This document shows positions 33,326 through 44,079 of a stretch of 64,000 nucleotides of DNA, piece by piece (position 1 is the stretch's first letter; each line of letters opens with the position of its first letter). The notes below the pieces were generated by a model. It worked only from the letters and a program-made list of their open reading frames with translations, made no database searches and was not told where the DNA came from. The stretch comes from Gammaproteobacteria bacterium (lineage in GTDB: Bacteria; Pseudomonadota; Gammaproteobacteria; Steroidobacterales; XN24). The translations under genes were made by a program, and so were the position numbers. Location: the NCBI GenBank assembly GCA_024640085.1, contig JAHEFR010000071.1, positions 16,636 to 80,635 on the forward strand, in the 5' to 3' direction.

Positions 33326-34519
33326 TCAGGCCATGGCTGCCGGCCCCGTCGTATAACCGCGAAGGGTCGCCGCGAACTCCTGCAGAGCCCGGATGCCGCT
33401 GGCCTCGGCCTGCTGGCACCACTCCTTGATCTGGGCGATGAGGCGCTCGTTGCTGACCACGCCGCGGCCGTCCCACAGGCGCGTCAACCGCTCGCGGAAT
33501 TCGTGGACCGTCCTCAGGGCCTGACTGGACTCCAGTAATTCGCCGAGACGGGCCCGGGCACGAGCATCGAGCAGGGCCGGCTGCCGGGTCACAAGCAGTC
33601 GCGCGCGGCGCGGCAGACTCATCCCCCGATCGCGCAGATTCGCCAGTTCCCGCTTCAGCACCGGCACGCTGACGGTCCTGGTGTAGTCCCGCATGACGTG
33701 CATGCGGTTGACGATGACGGCACGCGCCGTCTCGAGATCGACCACCTTCCTGCCGGGCTCTACCGCCGGCCTCGGAGCGACGCGGCGTACATGGGCGAGA
33801 CCGAGCGCCGACAGGACCCGGATGGCGCCCCAGCCGATGTCCACTTCCCACCGCCGGATCGAGAACCTGGCGGAACTCGGGAAAGCGTGGTGATTGTTAT
33901 GCAACTCCTCGCCGCCGAGGACCAGCCCCCAGGGAACGACGTTGCGGGAGGCATCATCGCATTCGAAGTTGCGGTAACCCGCATAGTGCCCGACCCCGTT
34001 GACGATACCGGCGGCCAGCATGGGCTGGGAAACCATCTGCACGGCGATCATGATGATGCCGGGGACGCCGAAGAGCACGAGGCAGGAGATCACAAACAGC
34101 CAGATGCCCAGATTCCGGTGCCCGCTGTACAGCCTGTTCTCCAGCCAGTCGTCCGGGGTGCCCCTGCCGTACTTGCGCAGGGTCTCCGCGTTCGTCGCTT
34201 CCTCCTGGTACAGCTCGGCGCCTTCCAGCAGTACCTTCTTCAGTCCCACAATCTGCGGGCTATGGGGGTCATCCGGCGTCTCGCAACGGGCATGATGCTT
34301 GCGATGTATGGCCACCCACTCACGGGTAACGATGCCGGTACTCATCCACAACCAGAAGCGACAGAAATGCCGGATGGCGGGATGCAGGTCAAGGCCGCGG
34401 TGAGCGGCGTCGCGGTGCAGATACAATGTGACCGCGAGAACGGTAATCTGGACCATGATCAGGGATACGGCAACGTATCCCCAGACGCTCAGTCCCAGTA
34501 CGCCATACAGATAATCCAT
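33326..34519 (-). CDS. Fatty acid desaturase (DesA/acyl-CoA delta-9 type)
   Basis: A 397-residue membrane di-iron desaturase. The three histidine boxes are present: HRDAAH, HRKHH (in AIHRKHHARCE) and HNNHH (in ELHNNHHAFP). Four transmembrane helices flank them, the first beginning LSVWGYVAVSLIMVQITVLA. The C-terminal ~110 residues are a soluble, arginine-rich extension found in proteobacterial homologues. It would introduce a double bond into acyl chains to adjust membrane fluidity. It is divergent from mutM. Confidence 0.92.
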   Translation of the reverse strand: MDYLYGVLGLSVWGYVAVSLIMVQITVLAVTLYLHRDAAHRGLDLHPAIRHFCRFWLWMSTGIVTREWVAIHRKHHARCETPDDPHSPQIVGLKKVLLEGAELYQEEATNAETLRKYGRGTPDDWLENRLYSGHRNLGIWLFVISCLVLFGVPGIIMIAVQMVSQPMLAAGIVNGVGHYAGYRNFECDDASRNVVPWGLVLGGEELHNNHHAFPSSARFSIRRWEVDIGWGAIRVLSALGLAHVRRVAPRPAVEPGRKVVDLETARAVIVNRMHVMRDYTRTVSVPVLKRELANLRDRGMSLPRRARLLVTRQPALLDARARARLGELLESSQALRTVHEFRERLTRLWDGRGVVSNERLIAQIKEWCQQAEASGIRALQEFAATLRGYTTGPAAMA

Positions 34520-34635
34520 GGACGGAGAGCCCTCCGTGAGTGCGGCCGGGCACTATAGGGAACCACGGCCGGCAAAGCAAAATAGACGTTTTCCAGATTA
34601 GCGCCGGTCAACAGCCGACGATCAGCCCGCCTATC

Positions 34636-35451
34636 ATGCCTGAATTACCCGAAGTTGAAACTACGCGCCGCGGCATCCGCCCCTGGCTCGAGGGCTCCCA
34701 GGTGACCGCGGTCCGCGTCCGACAGCGGATGCTGCGGTGGCCCGTGCCCCGCCGCCTGGACCGGGATCTGCCGGGACAGACAGTCAGGGAGGTCCGCCGG
34801 CGGGCCAAATACCTTCTTGTCTGCGCCGACAACGGCACCCTCATCATGCACCTGGGAATGTCCGGCAGCCTGCGCGTCTTGCGCGATATCCCCGCGCCCG
34901 GCGCCCATGACCATATCGACCTCGAACTCTCGTCCGGACGGACACTCAGGTTCAACGATCCGCGCCGCTTCGGCGCCGCGCTGTGGACCACCCGCGACCC
35001 CCTCGGACACCCGTTGCTCCGCGACCTGGGACCGGAACCCCTCGAACCGGGCTTCGACGGAACCTATCTCCATGCCGTGTCCCGCGGTCGGCGGGCGGCG
35101 ATCAAGACCCTGATCATGAATGCCCGGGTGGTGGTCGGCGTCGGCAACATTTACGCCAGCGAGGCGCTGTTCCGGGCGGGGATCCACCCGACCCGGCCGG
35201 CCGGCCGCATCTCCCTGGCACGCATGGAGCGGCTGGCGGCAGCCATCCGCGACGTGCTGGCGGAGGCGATCGCCGAGGGCGGCACCACCCTCAGGGATTT
35301 TGCCTGGGGAGAGGGTCAGCCCGGATACTTCGCGCGGGAACTGCGCGTCTACGACCGCGCCGGCCTGCCCTGCCCGGTCTGCGAGACGCCGGTGAGACGG
35401 CGGGTCCTGGGCCAGCGGTCCACCTATTACTGTGTCAACTGCCAGCGCTAG
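34636..35451 (+). CDS. mutM: Formamidopyrimidine-DNA glycosylase
   Basis: A 271-residue 8-oxoguanine glycosylase/AP lyase. The mature N-terminus is [13 protein letters not shown], giving the catalytic Pro and Glu. The helix-two-turn-helix has [19 protein letters not shown], and the C-terminal zinc finger holds CPVC and CVNC in the family spacing. The start at MPELPEVE is certain since the proline must follow the methionine. Its TAG stop is the first base triplet of the inverted-repeat element that follows. Confidence 0.96.
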   Translation: MPELPEVETTRRGIRPWLEGSQVTAVRVRQRMLRWPVPRRLDRDLPGQTVREVRRRAKYLLVCADNGTLIMHLGMSGSLRVLRDIPAPGAHDHIDLELSSGRTLRFNDPRRFGAALWTTRDPLGHPLLRDLGPEPLEPGFDGTYLHAVSRGRRAAIKTLIMNARVVVGVGNIYASEALFRAGIHPTRPAGRISLARMERLAAAIRDVLAEAIAEGGTTLRDFAWGEGQPGYFARELRVYDRAGLPCPVCETPVRRRVLGQRSTYYCVNCQR

Positions 35452-35554
35452 GGGTCAAAGAGTGATTATTGCCGTGTGACAGCCGACGTGGCGGGACCGG
35501 AGACTGGCGGCCAGACTTGCGCGTTAAAACGAGAAGAAATGAGTCTCTGACCCC
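35451..35554. repeat. Short inverted-repeat element (REP/MITE-like)
   Basis: The unit begins GGGGTCAAAGAGTGATTATT and ends ATGAGTCTCTGACCCC. The right end, reversed, starts GGGGTCAGAGACTCATT, so the termini are about 20-base imperfect inverted repeats. The interior (about 65 bases) codes for nothing. Termini with GGGGTCAGAG are familiar to me from dispersed elements mobilised by REP-associated tyrosine transposases, but no such transposase is present in this window. Confidence 0.5.
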
Positions 35555-35560
35555 GATCTC

Positions 35561-37243
35561 TTAGTAAATCCAGACGCTGGCGCCGCCTTGATTGCGCGGG
35601 TCCGAGACCGCCTCGACCTCCTCCGAATCATAGTCCCAGGTGACAATCTGCATATTGCCGTACAGCCGGTCGAGTTTCTGCACCTTATGACCCATGGCCT
35701 CCAGCCGCCTGATCTCGTCGGTGGAGAACGCGCCTTCTTCATGGACCAGAAAATCCGGCTGATATTGATGATGATAGCGGCGCAGACTCACGATCGACCG
35801 AGCGTCGGCGCCGTCTATCCAATCGAGCAGGCCCAGCAGGACCATGGTGATGATCCGGCTGCCGCCCGGCGTGCCGAGGATGAGGAGGCCCCGTTCAGAC
35901 TCGGCAAACGTTGGCGACATGCTGGACAGCATGCGCTTGCCCGGCGCCACGGCATTGGCGTCGCCTCCGACGAGCTGGAACACGTTTGCCACCCCGGGTT
36001 TGATGGAAAAATCATCCATCTCGTTGTTCAGGAAGACGCCCGTGCCCGGAACCATGTAACCGCAACCGAACCAGGTATTGATGGACAGGGTCGCTGCCAC
36101 CCGATTGCCGTCGGCGTCCAGGATGGAGAAATGGGTCGTGTCGTCACCCTCGCTCGACGGCACATAGCCGGGAAGCATGTCGCTGGGCGTCGCCCGGTCC
36201 TGCAGGATCGACGTTCGCTGGCCGGCGGCGTACATCGGGTGGGTCAACATCTTCACGGGAACCCTGACGAAAGCCGGGTCCCCGAGGTATTCGGCTCGAT
36301 CCCGATAGGCCCTGCGCATGGCCTCCACCGTCAGGTGAACCCGGGTGACCCGGTCGATATCCGCCAGCGGGTATCCGGACAGGATGTTCAGCATGTCGGC
36401 CAGCGCAACGCCGCCGGCCGAAGGCGGCGGCGCGGAGATGATCCTGGCGCCGCGATAGTTGAATACGACCGGCTCCCGCTCCACGACCCGATAGTTCGCC
36501 AGGTCCTCCTCTGTCCAGATGCCGCCCTCGGCCCTCACGCCTGAGACCAGGCGGCGCGCCAGATCACCCGTGTAGAAGCCGTCCCTGCCCTCCGACGCGA
36601 TCGACTCCAGTGTGTCGGCCAGGTCCGGCTGAACGACGATGTCATCGATCCCGGGTACAACGCCGCCGGGGAGATACACCGCGCTGGCCGCCGGCCACCT
36701 GGCAATGATGCCCTTTTTGGCCTTTACCGCAGTCTGCAGGCGCTCGTAGACGGGAAACCCTTCCCGCGCCAGACGGATGGCCGGCTGCAGGCTCTGGGCC
36801 AGGGGCAGTCGGCCATAATGCTCCGCCAGGTAATCCAGTCCGGCAGGAATACCGGGTATGCCCGCTGCCAGGGGGCCGTCGAGGGAAGCACGGCCGATCG
36901 GCTTGCCCTTCTCGTCGAGAAACATGTCGGGCGCCGCGGCGGCAGGCGCCACCTCTCGGGCGTCCACCATCACGTCCAGCCCGTCTTCCGCGCGATGCAG
37001 CAGCAGGAATGCCCCGCCGCCAAGGCCTGCCTTGAAGGACCTTACCACCCCCAGCACCGCCGATACCGCGACGGCGGCATCGAAGGCATTACCGCCTTGT
37101 TCCAGAATCTCGTGTCCGGCCTCGGTGGCCAGTGGATGAGCGGAAGCGATCGCCGCCTTGCCGGGTCGGCGGAGATCCTGCCCCTGGACCGGCAGGACGG
37201 TTACGATCAGGAATACGAGAAGGAAAGCGCGAAGTCGATTCAT
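35561..37243 (-). CDS. ggt: Gamma-glutamyltransferase (glutathione hydrolase)
   Basis: A 560-residue periplasmic N-terminal-nucleophile hydrolase. A signal peptide (LRAFLLVFLIVTVLPVQGQ) precedes the large subunit. Self-cleavage occurs before the nucleophile threonine in EGDDTTHFSILDADGN. Other conserved parts are the AFDAAVAVSAVLGVV block near the start, NEMDDFSIKPG and the substrate loop RMLSSMSPTF. It cleaves glutathione and gamma-glutamyl peptides. It is unlinked to a known pathway here; yfhL lies upstream on the same strand. Confidence 0.93.
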   Translation of the reverse strand: MNRLRAFLLVFLIVTVLPVQGQDLRRPGKAAIASAHPLATEAGHEILEQGGNAFDAAVAVSAVLGVVRSFKAGLGGGAFLLLHRAEDGLDVMVDAREVAPAAAAPDMFLDEKGKPIGRASLDGPLAAGIPGIPAGLDYLAEHYGRLPLAQSLQPAIRLAREGFPVYERLQTAVKAKKGIIARWPAASAVYLPGGVVPGIDDIVVQPDLADTLESIASEGRDGFYTGDLARRLVSGVRAEGGIWTEEDLANYRVVEREPVVFNYRGARIISAPPPSAGGVALADMLNILSGYPLADIDRVTRVHLTVEAMRRAYRDRAEYLGDPAFVRVPVKMLTHPMYAAGQRTSILQDRATPSDMLPGYVPSSEGDDTTHFSILDADGNRVAATLSINTWFGCGYMVPGTGVFLNNEMDDFSIKPGVANVFQLVGGDANAVAPGKRMLSSMSPTFAESERGLLILGTPGGSRIITMVLLGLLDWIDGADARSIVSLRRYHHQYQPDFLVHEEGAFSTDEIRRLEAMGHKVQKLDRLYGNMQIVTWDYDSEEVEAVSDPRNQGGASVWIY

Positions 37244-37271
37244 GGCTGGATCATGGGTGCGGTCAACGGGG

Positions 37272-37523
37272 TCAGCCGCTGGCTTTCAGGCCGCGGCATT
37301 TTTCCTGGAGCCGGGCGTGGGTCTCCTGGTGCTCGGGATCGACAACAATGCAGTCCACCGGACAGACCTCCCGGCATTGGGGCTCGTCGAAGTGGCCCAC
37401 GCACTCGGTGCAGCGGTGCGGGCGGATCTCGAAAATCTCCGGGCCCATGTAGATGGCCTCGTTCGGACACTCGGCGGTGCACACGTCACAGTTGATGCAG
37501 GTCTCCAGGATCTTCAGCGCCAT
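37272..37523 (-). CDS. yfhL: YfhL family 4Fe-4S dicluster ferredoxin
   Basis: An 83-residue ferredoxin with two clusters. The first motif is CINCDVCTAECP; the second is CTECVGHFDEPQCREVCP with the longer C-x8-C spacing and C-terminal extension typical of the Allochromatium/YfhL type. YfhL donates electrons to TrhP-type tRNA hydroxylation systems. It lies 18 bases after coaD, a common gammaproteobacterial arrangement. Confidence 0.93.
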   Translation of the reverse strand: MALKILETCINCDVCTAECPNEAIYMGPEIFEIRPHRCTECVGHFDEPQCREVCPVDCIVVDPEHQETHARLQEKCRGLKASG

Positions 37524-37541
37524 GGCCAGTGCAGGTTCCCG

Positions 37542-38674
<1,133 letters not shown>

Positions 38675-38778
38675 TGCAGTCGGCGGAAAAGTTGCGACGG
38701 GTCGAATAACGAGCGTAGTCTTACTAGAATCGTCACGATAACATCGAAAATGCCCTCTCTTCCGGAGGAGTCAGAATA

Positions 38779-41187
38779 ATGAGAAAGCTGTACCCCCTCG
38801 TCCTCGCCCTGTTCGGACTGTCGCTCGCTGGCTGCTTCTCCGATTCCGGTGATCCAGGCCCTGATCCCGAGACCGGCAGCACCGGATTTGAGAACCCGAT
38901 TGGTGTCTCGCCTGACGACGTGCCAACGGGGTTCTACGCATCCTTCGATCCTACCGTCGGACTGATGCCCTACCCCAACGACATACTGGGATTTCTCGCC
39001 AACGGCAGCACCGACGGCACACTCAATCTGACCAGCGTCAGTTTTCAGCTTGCCGCCAGTTCGTCCTTCGGCGCGCCGCTCAACAATATCGATGGATTTT
39101 CGATCTTCTCTCGAATGCAGGCGAACTTCTCTGACTCCGTCAATGGAGCCAGCCTGAATCCGCTCTCCGTATTCCTGATCGAGGTGGCCCTCGATCTCTC
39201 GACCCGGGCCGTGATCGGCCTGTCGGACCAGACGCTCTGCAAACTCGCCCTGGCGCCCCAGGCCGCCTGCCCCCCCGAGATATTCGGCACCGGCAACCCG
39301 TTCCTCATCCAGGGCGTCGACTACAACCTCTCCGTGGCGCCGGACGTCGGCTCCGGGGGCCAGACCATCCAGCTCGACCCGCTGCGGCCGCTGAATTCGT
39401 TCACGTTCCAGCAGTTCACACCGGGCGCCATCAACGGCTACCTGATGATCGTGACCAACAAGGTCACCGATAGTGCCGGCACCCCGGCCTCGGCCGACGC
39501 GGCCTACGAGCAGATCAAGCAGGGCTATCTGGCCGGGCTCATCCAGATTCCCGAGGACCCCTCACAGATCGATCCGGATTCATTGACCCAGGAAGAGCTG
39601 CTGGCGCTGTTCATCGCCGCCCAACTGGCGACGGTGGACGCGTTGTCCGGAGCGGGGGCACCGCTGACGGTAGAAGACGTGGTGGTGACGGCGAGCTTCT
39701 CGCCCCAGGACACCATGACCGTCATACAGACGGTCAACGGGTACGAGAGCCTGAGGAATCGCCCGTCGCAGATCGCCCAGGCACTCCTTCCCGTAGACGT
39801 GCCCGTGCCTGGTGTCGGTGTCCTTCCGGCCGGCACGCCGGTGACGACTGGCTTGCTCCGCACAGCCGGCGGCTTCCCCCCGGAGGCGAGCAAGAATAAC
39901 GGCAATATCTACGTCGGCGGGGTCAACATCCCGTATTACCAGCAAACGCCGACGGAGGCGTCGGGGGGTTACAACGTCCTGTCCAGCTACTGGGTCGCCG
40001 AGGCCGGTGGCAACGTACTCGGGGATCCCGACAGCACCGTGATCTGCCGGTGGAACCCGAACCCCGTGCTACGGGACAACATTACCATCCCCCTCCTGAT
40101 GGCCATCCCCAACGACAATTCGGCGTGGGTGCAGGCGGCGAAGGCCCAGGGGTTCCCCGTGCCACTTCCGACGGGGTGGCCGGTGGTCATCTATCAGCCC
40201 GGGTTTACCCGAAACCGGACGGACCTGCCTCTGGTGGCGGAGCCCTGGCTCGACCAGGGTTTCGCGGTGATCAGCATCGACCTGCCGTTCCATGGCGTCA
40301 CGGCGACCGATCCCGCCCAGAGCCTGACCGCCTTGCTCCGTGTGCCGGGAACCACGGAGCGGACCTTCGATCTGGATTTGAGGAATAACGCGGACCCCGC
40401 CATCCTGGTTCCGGACGGGCTGATCGACCCGTCATCGGTCAACCTGCTCAACCCCGCGCCCAACGGGCTGCTGACCACCAGGGACAATCTGCGGGAGGCG
40501 GCAGTCTCCATGCTGTCCTTTGCCCGCAGCGTGGGCGTTATGGATATCGACGGCAATCCGGACACGACGGATTTCGATGCCTCGCAGATCAATTACGTCG
40601 GCCATTCGGGCGGAGCGATCCTGGGCGCGACCCTGGTCGCCTTGTCGGATGATTTCGCGACCATCAGCCTGGCGACGTCCGGCGCGGGTATCGTCAAGCT
40701 GCTCGCGGACAGCGACGTCGAGGAGGGATTCGGATTCATCCTCACCGGCCTGCAGAAGGGCCTGTTGACGCAGGGGATCCTCCCGAATAGCACCACATAC
40801 AACAACTACCTGCGTGATATGCAGAATATCTGGAACGCGGGCGACCCCATCGGCAGCCTGCACGTAGGGATAAACAGTCCGACGCCGGTATATGGCAACC
40901 TGCTCAACACCGACGTGGCCGTCGTCCCTTCTGCCAGCCTGAGGGCCTATGACGGACTTGGATTGCCCCAGATCACGACACCTGGCGTCAATTTCGCTTC
41001 GAAGGGGTTCACCCGGATCCTCGATGGAGCCCATAGCAGCTACATCAATCCCAGTGTCAACCTGGCCGCCACCACCGAGATGCAGACGGAAGTGGCGGTT
41101 TTCGTGGGTGGCAACGCCCTGGCCGGGATACCCGGCATGGGACAGGTCATCCTGATCCAGGATCCGTCGATTGTGGAGACCAACTAG
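38779..41187 (+). CDS. Pla-1/cef family extracellular lipase, lipoprotein (VolA-like)
   Basis: An 802-residue secreted alpha/beta-hydrolase. The leader LVLALFGLSLAGC ends in a lipobox, followed by an acidic/proline tether. The N-terminal ~300 residues fit the bacterial virulence factor lipase N-terminal domain (FDPTVGLMPYPNDIL). The C-terminal hydrolase domain has the nucleophile elbow YVGHSGGAILGA and an oxyanion segment VVIYQPGFTRNRTD. Such proteins release fatty acids from extracellular lysophospholipids. The GGAGGA ribosome site is strong. An intrinsic terminator follows. Confidence 0.88.
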   Translation: MRKLYPLVLALFGLSLAGCFSDSGDPGPDPETGSTGFENPIGVSPDDVPTGFYASFDPTVGLMPYPNDILGFLANGSTDGTLNLTSVSFQLAASSSFGAPLNNIDGFSIFSRMQANFSDSVNGASLNPLSVFLIEVALDLSTRAVIGLSDQTLCKLALAPQAACPPEIFGTGNPFLIQGVDYNLSVAPDVGSGGQTIQLDPLRPLNSFTFQQFTPGAINGYLMIVTNKVTDSAGTPASADAAYEQIKQGYLAGLIQIPEDPSQIDPDSLTQEELLALFIAAQLATVDALSGAGAPLTVEDVVVTASFSPQDTMTVIQTVNGYESLRNRPSQIAQALLPVDVPVPGVGVLPAGTPVTTGLLRTAGGFPPEASKNNGNIYVGGVNIPYYQQTPTEASGGYNVLSSYWVAEAGGNVLGDPDSTVICRWNPNPVLRDNITIPLLMAIPNDNSAWVQAAKAQGFPVPLPTGWPVVIYQPGFTRNRTDLPLVAEPWLDQGFAVISIDLPFHGVTATDPAQSLTALLRVPGTTERTFDLDLRNNADPAILVPDGLIDPSSVNLLNPAPNGLLTTRDNLREAAVSMLSFARSVGVMDIDGNPDTTDFDASQINYVGHSGGAILGATLVALSDDFATISLATSGAGIVKLLADSDVEEGFGFILTGLQKGLLTQGILPNSTTYNNYLRDMQNIWNAGDPIGSLHVGINSPTPVYGNLLNTDVAVVPSASLRAYDGLGLPQITTPGVNFASKGFTRILDGAHSSYINPSVNLAATTEMQTEVAVFVGGNALAGIPGMGQVILIQDPSIVETN

Positions 41188-41220
41188 GTTTCAGCCCCCG
41201 CGAAGAAGGGGCGACTCGAA

Positions 41221-41247
41221 GGGCGGCCGCATGGCCGCCCTTTTTTT
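41221..41247 (+). terminator. Intrinsic terminator after the lipase gene
   Basis: GGGCGGCC (41221-41228), loop GCAT, GGCCGCCC (41233-41240), then seven T. It separates the lipase gene from ftsY, 77 bases further on. Confidence 0.92.
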
Positions 41248-41323
41248 GGACTGGGCTGCCCCCCATCCGGCACCAAGTCCATCGCCGCTTCGGTTACGAT
41301 ATCCGCCTCCCAGGATGCCGCCC

Positions 41324-42337
41324 ATGACCTCCACGAAGACTCCCGAAATAGACTCCGCCGGCAACGGCACATGCGAAACCGAAAGCGGCCCGGAGCGCCG
41401 CAGGGGCTTCTTCCGTCGGCTACGTCAGCGACTCAACAAGGGGCAGTCCTGGCTGACATACGACCTGGCCCACCTGCTCCCGGGAGGCAAGCCCAGCGAG
41501 GACTTCCTCGAAGAGATGGAGACCCGGTTGCTGTCCGGCGACGTGGGCGTAAACGCCACGACGCGGATCATGGAGGGGCTGGACAAGAAACTCTGGCGGG
41601 ATGAGCTGAAGGATGCCGGGGCGGTAGTGGATACGATCCGCGCCGCAATGCTGGATATTCTCGCGCCTTGCGAAGCCCCCCTCGCGATCCCCGGGGCGCC
41701 GCGACCGTTCGTCATCCTCATGGTCGGCGTCAACGGTTCCGGCAAGACCACCACGATCGGAAAGCTCGCCCGCCGGTTCAGGGACCAGGGGCTGAATGTC
41801 ATGCTTGCCGCGGGAGACACCTTCCGCGCCGCCGCGGTGGAGCAGTTGCAGGTCTGGGGCGATCGTAACGGGGTGCCGGTTATCGCCCAGCAGGCCGGCG
41901 CCGATCCCGCGGCGGTGATGTTCGACGCCCTGGAAGCCGCCAGGGCCCGCGATGCAGACGTCCTCATCGGAGACACTGCCGGGCGCCTCCACACACAGGA
42001 CAACCTCATGGAGGAACTCAAGAAGGTGAAGCGCGTGCTCACCAAGCTCGATGCCTCGGCGCCCCATGAAACCCTGATCGTGCTGGACGCCAGCCTCGGC
42101 CAGAACGCGCTGGTGCAGGCGGCGCGCTTCCACGAAGCCGTCGGGCTGACGGGAATCGTCATGACCAAGCTGGACGGCACTGCCAAAGGGGGTGTCCTGC
42201 TGGCAGTGGCGGAGAAACTGGGAGTGCCGATCCGGTTCATCGGCATCGGCGAGTCGGCGGAGGACCTGGACGAGTTCCGCGCCGGCCCGTTCGTGGAAGC
42301 GTTGCTGGGAACCGGCGGCGGGACGGAATCCCCGTGA
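41324..42337 (+). CDS. ftsY: Signal recognition particle receptor FtsY
   Basis: A 337-residue SRP receptor GTPase that docks ribosome-nascent chains at the inner membrane. The N domain starts around LTYDLAHLLPGG. GTPase motifs are G1 GVNGSGKTTTIGKLA, G2 DTFRAAAVEQL, G3 DTAGRLHTQ and G4 TKLDGTAKGG. The A domain is very short (about 45 residues, basic near FFRRLRQRL), in contrast to the ~200-residue acidic one of E. coli. I start at MTSTKTPEID, with AGGA eight bases upstream. The stop overlaps the ftsE start (GTGA). Confidence 0.94.
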   Translation: MTSTKTPEIDSAGNGTCETESGPERRRGFFRRLRQRLNKGQSWLTYDLAHLLPGGKPSEDFLEEMETRLLSGDVGVNATTRIMEGLDKKLWRDELKDAGAVVDTIRAAMLDILAPCEAPLAIPGAPRPFVILMVGVNGSGKTTTIGKLARRFRDQGLNVMLAAGDTFRAAAVEQLQVWGDRNGVPVIAQQAGADPAAVMFDALEAARARDADVLIGDTAGRLHTQDNLMEELKKVKRVLTKLDASAPHETLIVLDASLGQNALVQAARFHEAVGLTGIVMTKLDGTAKGGVLLAVAEKLGVPIRFIGIGESAEDLDEFRAGPFVEALLGTGGGTESP

Positions 42338-43005
42338 TCCGGTTCGAACACGTCTTCAAACGGTATCCGGGCGGACGCGAGGCCCTGGCGGGCGTCGACC
42401 TCGCCATGGAGTCCGGTGACATGGCATTCCTGACCGGCAGGTCCGGCGCGGGCAAGAGCACGATGCTCAAGCTCATTGGTCTACTCGAGCGCCCCACCCG
42501 CGGCCAGGTCATCGTCGGCGGCCGCAACACCGACGGCATCGGCCGGCGTCAGATCCCGGCATTCCGCCGGCAGATCGGCATGGTCTTCCAGGATCACAAA
42601 CTGCTCCATGATCGCACGGTGTTCGACAACGTGGCCCTCCCGCTGGTGATCCGCGGCATCGGGAGGAAGGAAATCGGCAAGCGCGTCCGGGCGGCCCTGG
42701 ATCAGGTCGGGCTGCTGCATACCGAGAAGGTCAAGCCGATGACACTGTCCACGGGAGAACAACAGCGCGTCGGTATCGCCAGAGCAGTGGTCAGCAAGCC
42801 TTCACTCCTGATCGCCGACGAGCCGACCGGCAATCTGGACCCGGACCTGTCCCTGGAAATCATGCGGATTTTTGAGCGATTCCACGACGTGGGAGTGACG
42901 GTGCTGATCGCGAGCCACGACCTGCACCTGATTGGACAGCTCGGCCACCGGCGCATCGAGCTGGTCGATGGCGGCGTGTCCGGCGGGAGCCCTGCCGATG
43001 GCTAA
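42334..43005 (+). CDS. ftsE: Cell division ATP-binding protein FtsE
   Basis: A 223-residue ABC ATPase that, with FtsX, controls septal peptidoglycan hydrolase activation. Walker A is GRSGAGKST, the signature LSTGEQQRVGIARAV, Walker B LLIADEPTGNLD. It starts with GTG overlapping the ftsY stop, and its 3' end overlaps ftsX by eight bases. The signature LSTGEQ replaces the usual LSGGEQ. Confidence 0.95.
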   Translation: MIRFEHVFKRYPGGREALAGVDLAMESGDMAFLTGRSGAGKSTMLKLIGLLERPTRGQVIVGGRNTDGIGRRQIPAFRRQIGMVFQDHKLLHDRTVFDNVALPLVIRGIGRKEIGKRVRAALDQVGLLHTEKVKPMTLSTGEQQRVGIARAVVSKPSLLIADEPTGNLDPDLSLEIMRIFERFHDVGVTVLIASHDLHLIGQLGHRRIELVDGGVSGGSPADG

Positions 43006-44035
43006 ACCCATGGCGCGACCCAGGACCCGTCGCCCGGAGCGCCCGGGCAGGCCCCCCCGGCCGTCGGCGCGGCCGAAGCGCGAGCGCGCGTTCCGGTTCC
43101 GATGGCCGTCCCTGTCCAGCGGTCTGGCGGATCATGCCCGGGTCCTGGTGGCGAGCCTGGGGCAGCTTGCGGCCCAGCCGGTGTCCAGCGTTATGACAGT
43201 GGCGGTCATCGGCATTGCCCTGGCCCTGCCGGCCGGCCTGCAGCTGCTGGTGTCCAACGCCCGGATCCTGAGCGGCCACTGGGAGGGCGCGGCCGAATTG
43301 TCGGTCTATCTCAAGGAGGATGTGAGCCTGGACGCTGCCCGCAAGCTGGCGGACGTGCTTGTCGCGGATCCGGAGATCGCGGCCGTCAGGCTGATCTCCG
43401 CCGACGAAGCGCTGGCGGAATTCAGGGAATATTCCGGTTTCGGCGCGGCCCTCGACGTGCTTCAGGACAATCCACTGCCCCATGTGCTTGTCCTGCTGCC
43501 CGCCGGAAGCGAGGCGTCCGCGGACACCCTGGACAGGCTGCGCCGCCGACTGGCCGAGACGCTGCCCGCCGATCAGGTCCAGGCGGACACGGACTGGGTC
43601 GCCAGGCTGCAGGCGATGCTGGAGCTTGCCCGGCGAACGGTATTGCTGGCCGGGCTGCTGCTGGCGCTCGGAGTGGTCATCATCGTCGGCAACACCATCC
43701 GCCTTGACATACAGAATCGCCGTGACGAAATCGAGGTCACCAAGCTCATCGGCGCCACCGACGCCTTCATCCGCAGACCATTCCTCTACACGGGCATCTG
43801 GTACGGCCTGATGGGGGGCCTCCTCGCCCTGGCCCTGGTCACCGTGTCCCTGGTCGCACTCGAGGATCCGGTTCGGCGACTGGCCGGCCTCTACGGCAGC
43901 GCCTTCAGTCTGAGCGGCCCGGGTGCCCGCGGGAGCGCGATCATTGCCGGAGCCGGGATGGCGCTAGGCTGGCTGGGCTCCTGGATCTCCGCGACCCGCA
44001 ACATGCGTCGGATCGAGCCCGGTGGGCAGCAGTAA
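42998..44035 (+). CDS. ftsX: Cell division protein FtsX
   Basis: A 345-residue four-helix membrane protein. A basic, proline/arginine-rich cytoplasmic N-terminus (to about residue 55) precedes TM1 (SVMTVAVIGIALALPAGLQLL). The periplasmic domain has the conserved AELSVYLKEDV and ISADEALAEFREYSGFGAAL. The three C-terminal helices include LDIQNRRDEIEVTKLIGATDAF, the permease loop contacting FtsE. The ATG at 42998 has GGGAG upstream. ftsY, ftsE and ftsX are one operon; rpoH follows after 101 bases. Confidence 0.94.
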   Translation: MAKPMARPRTRRPERPGRPPRPSARPKRERAFRFRWPSLSSGLADHARVLVASLGQLAAQPVSSVMTVAVIGIALALPAGLQLLVSNARILSGHWEGAAELSVYLKEDVSLDAARKLADVLVADPEIAAVRLISADEALAEFREYSGFGAALDVLQDNPLPHVLVLLPAGSEASADTLDRLRRRLAETLPADQVQADTDWVARLQAMLELARRTVLLAGLLLALGVVIIVGNTIRLDIQNRRDEIEVTKLIGATDAFIRRPFLYTGIWYGLMGGLLALALVTVSLVALEDPVRRLAGLYGSAFSLSGPGARGSAIIAGAGMALGWLGSWISATRNMRRIEPGGQQ

Positions 44036-44079
44036 CTTCCTGTTTTAGCTATATTTATGACATGGAACTCGACCGGCAC

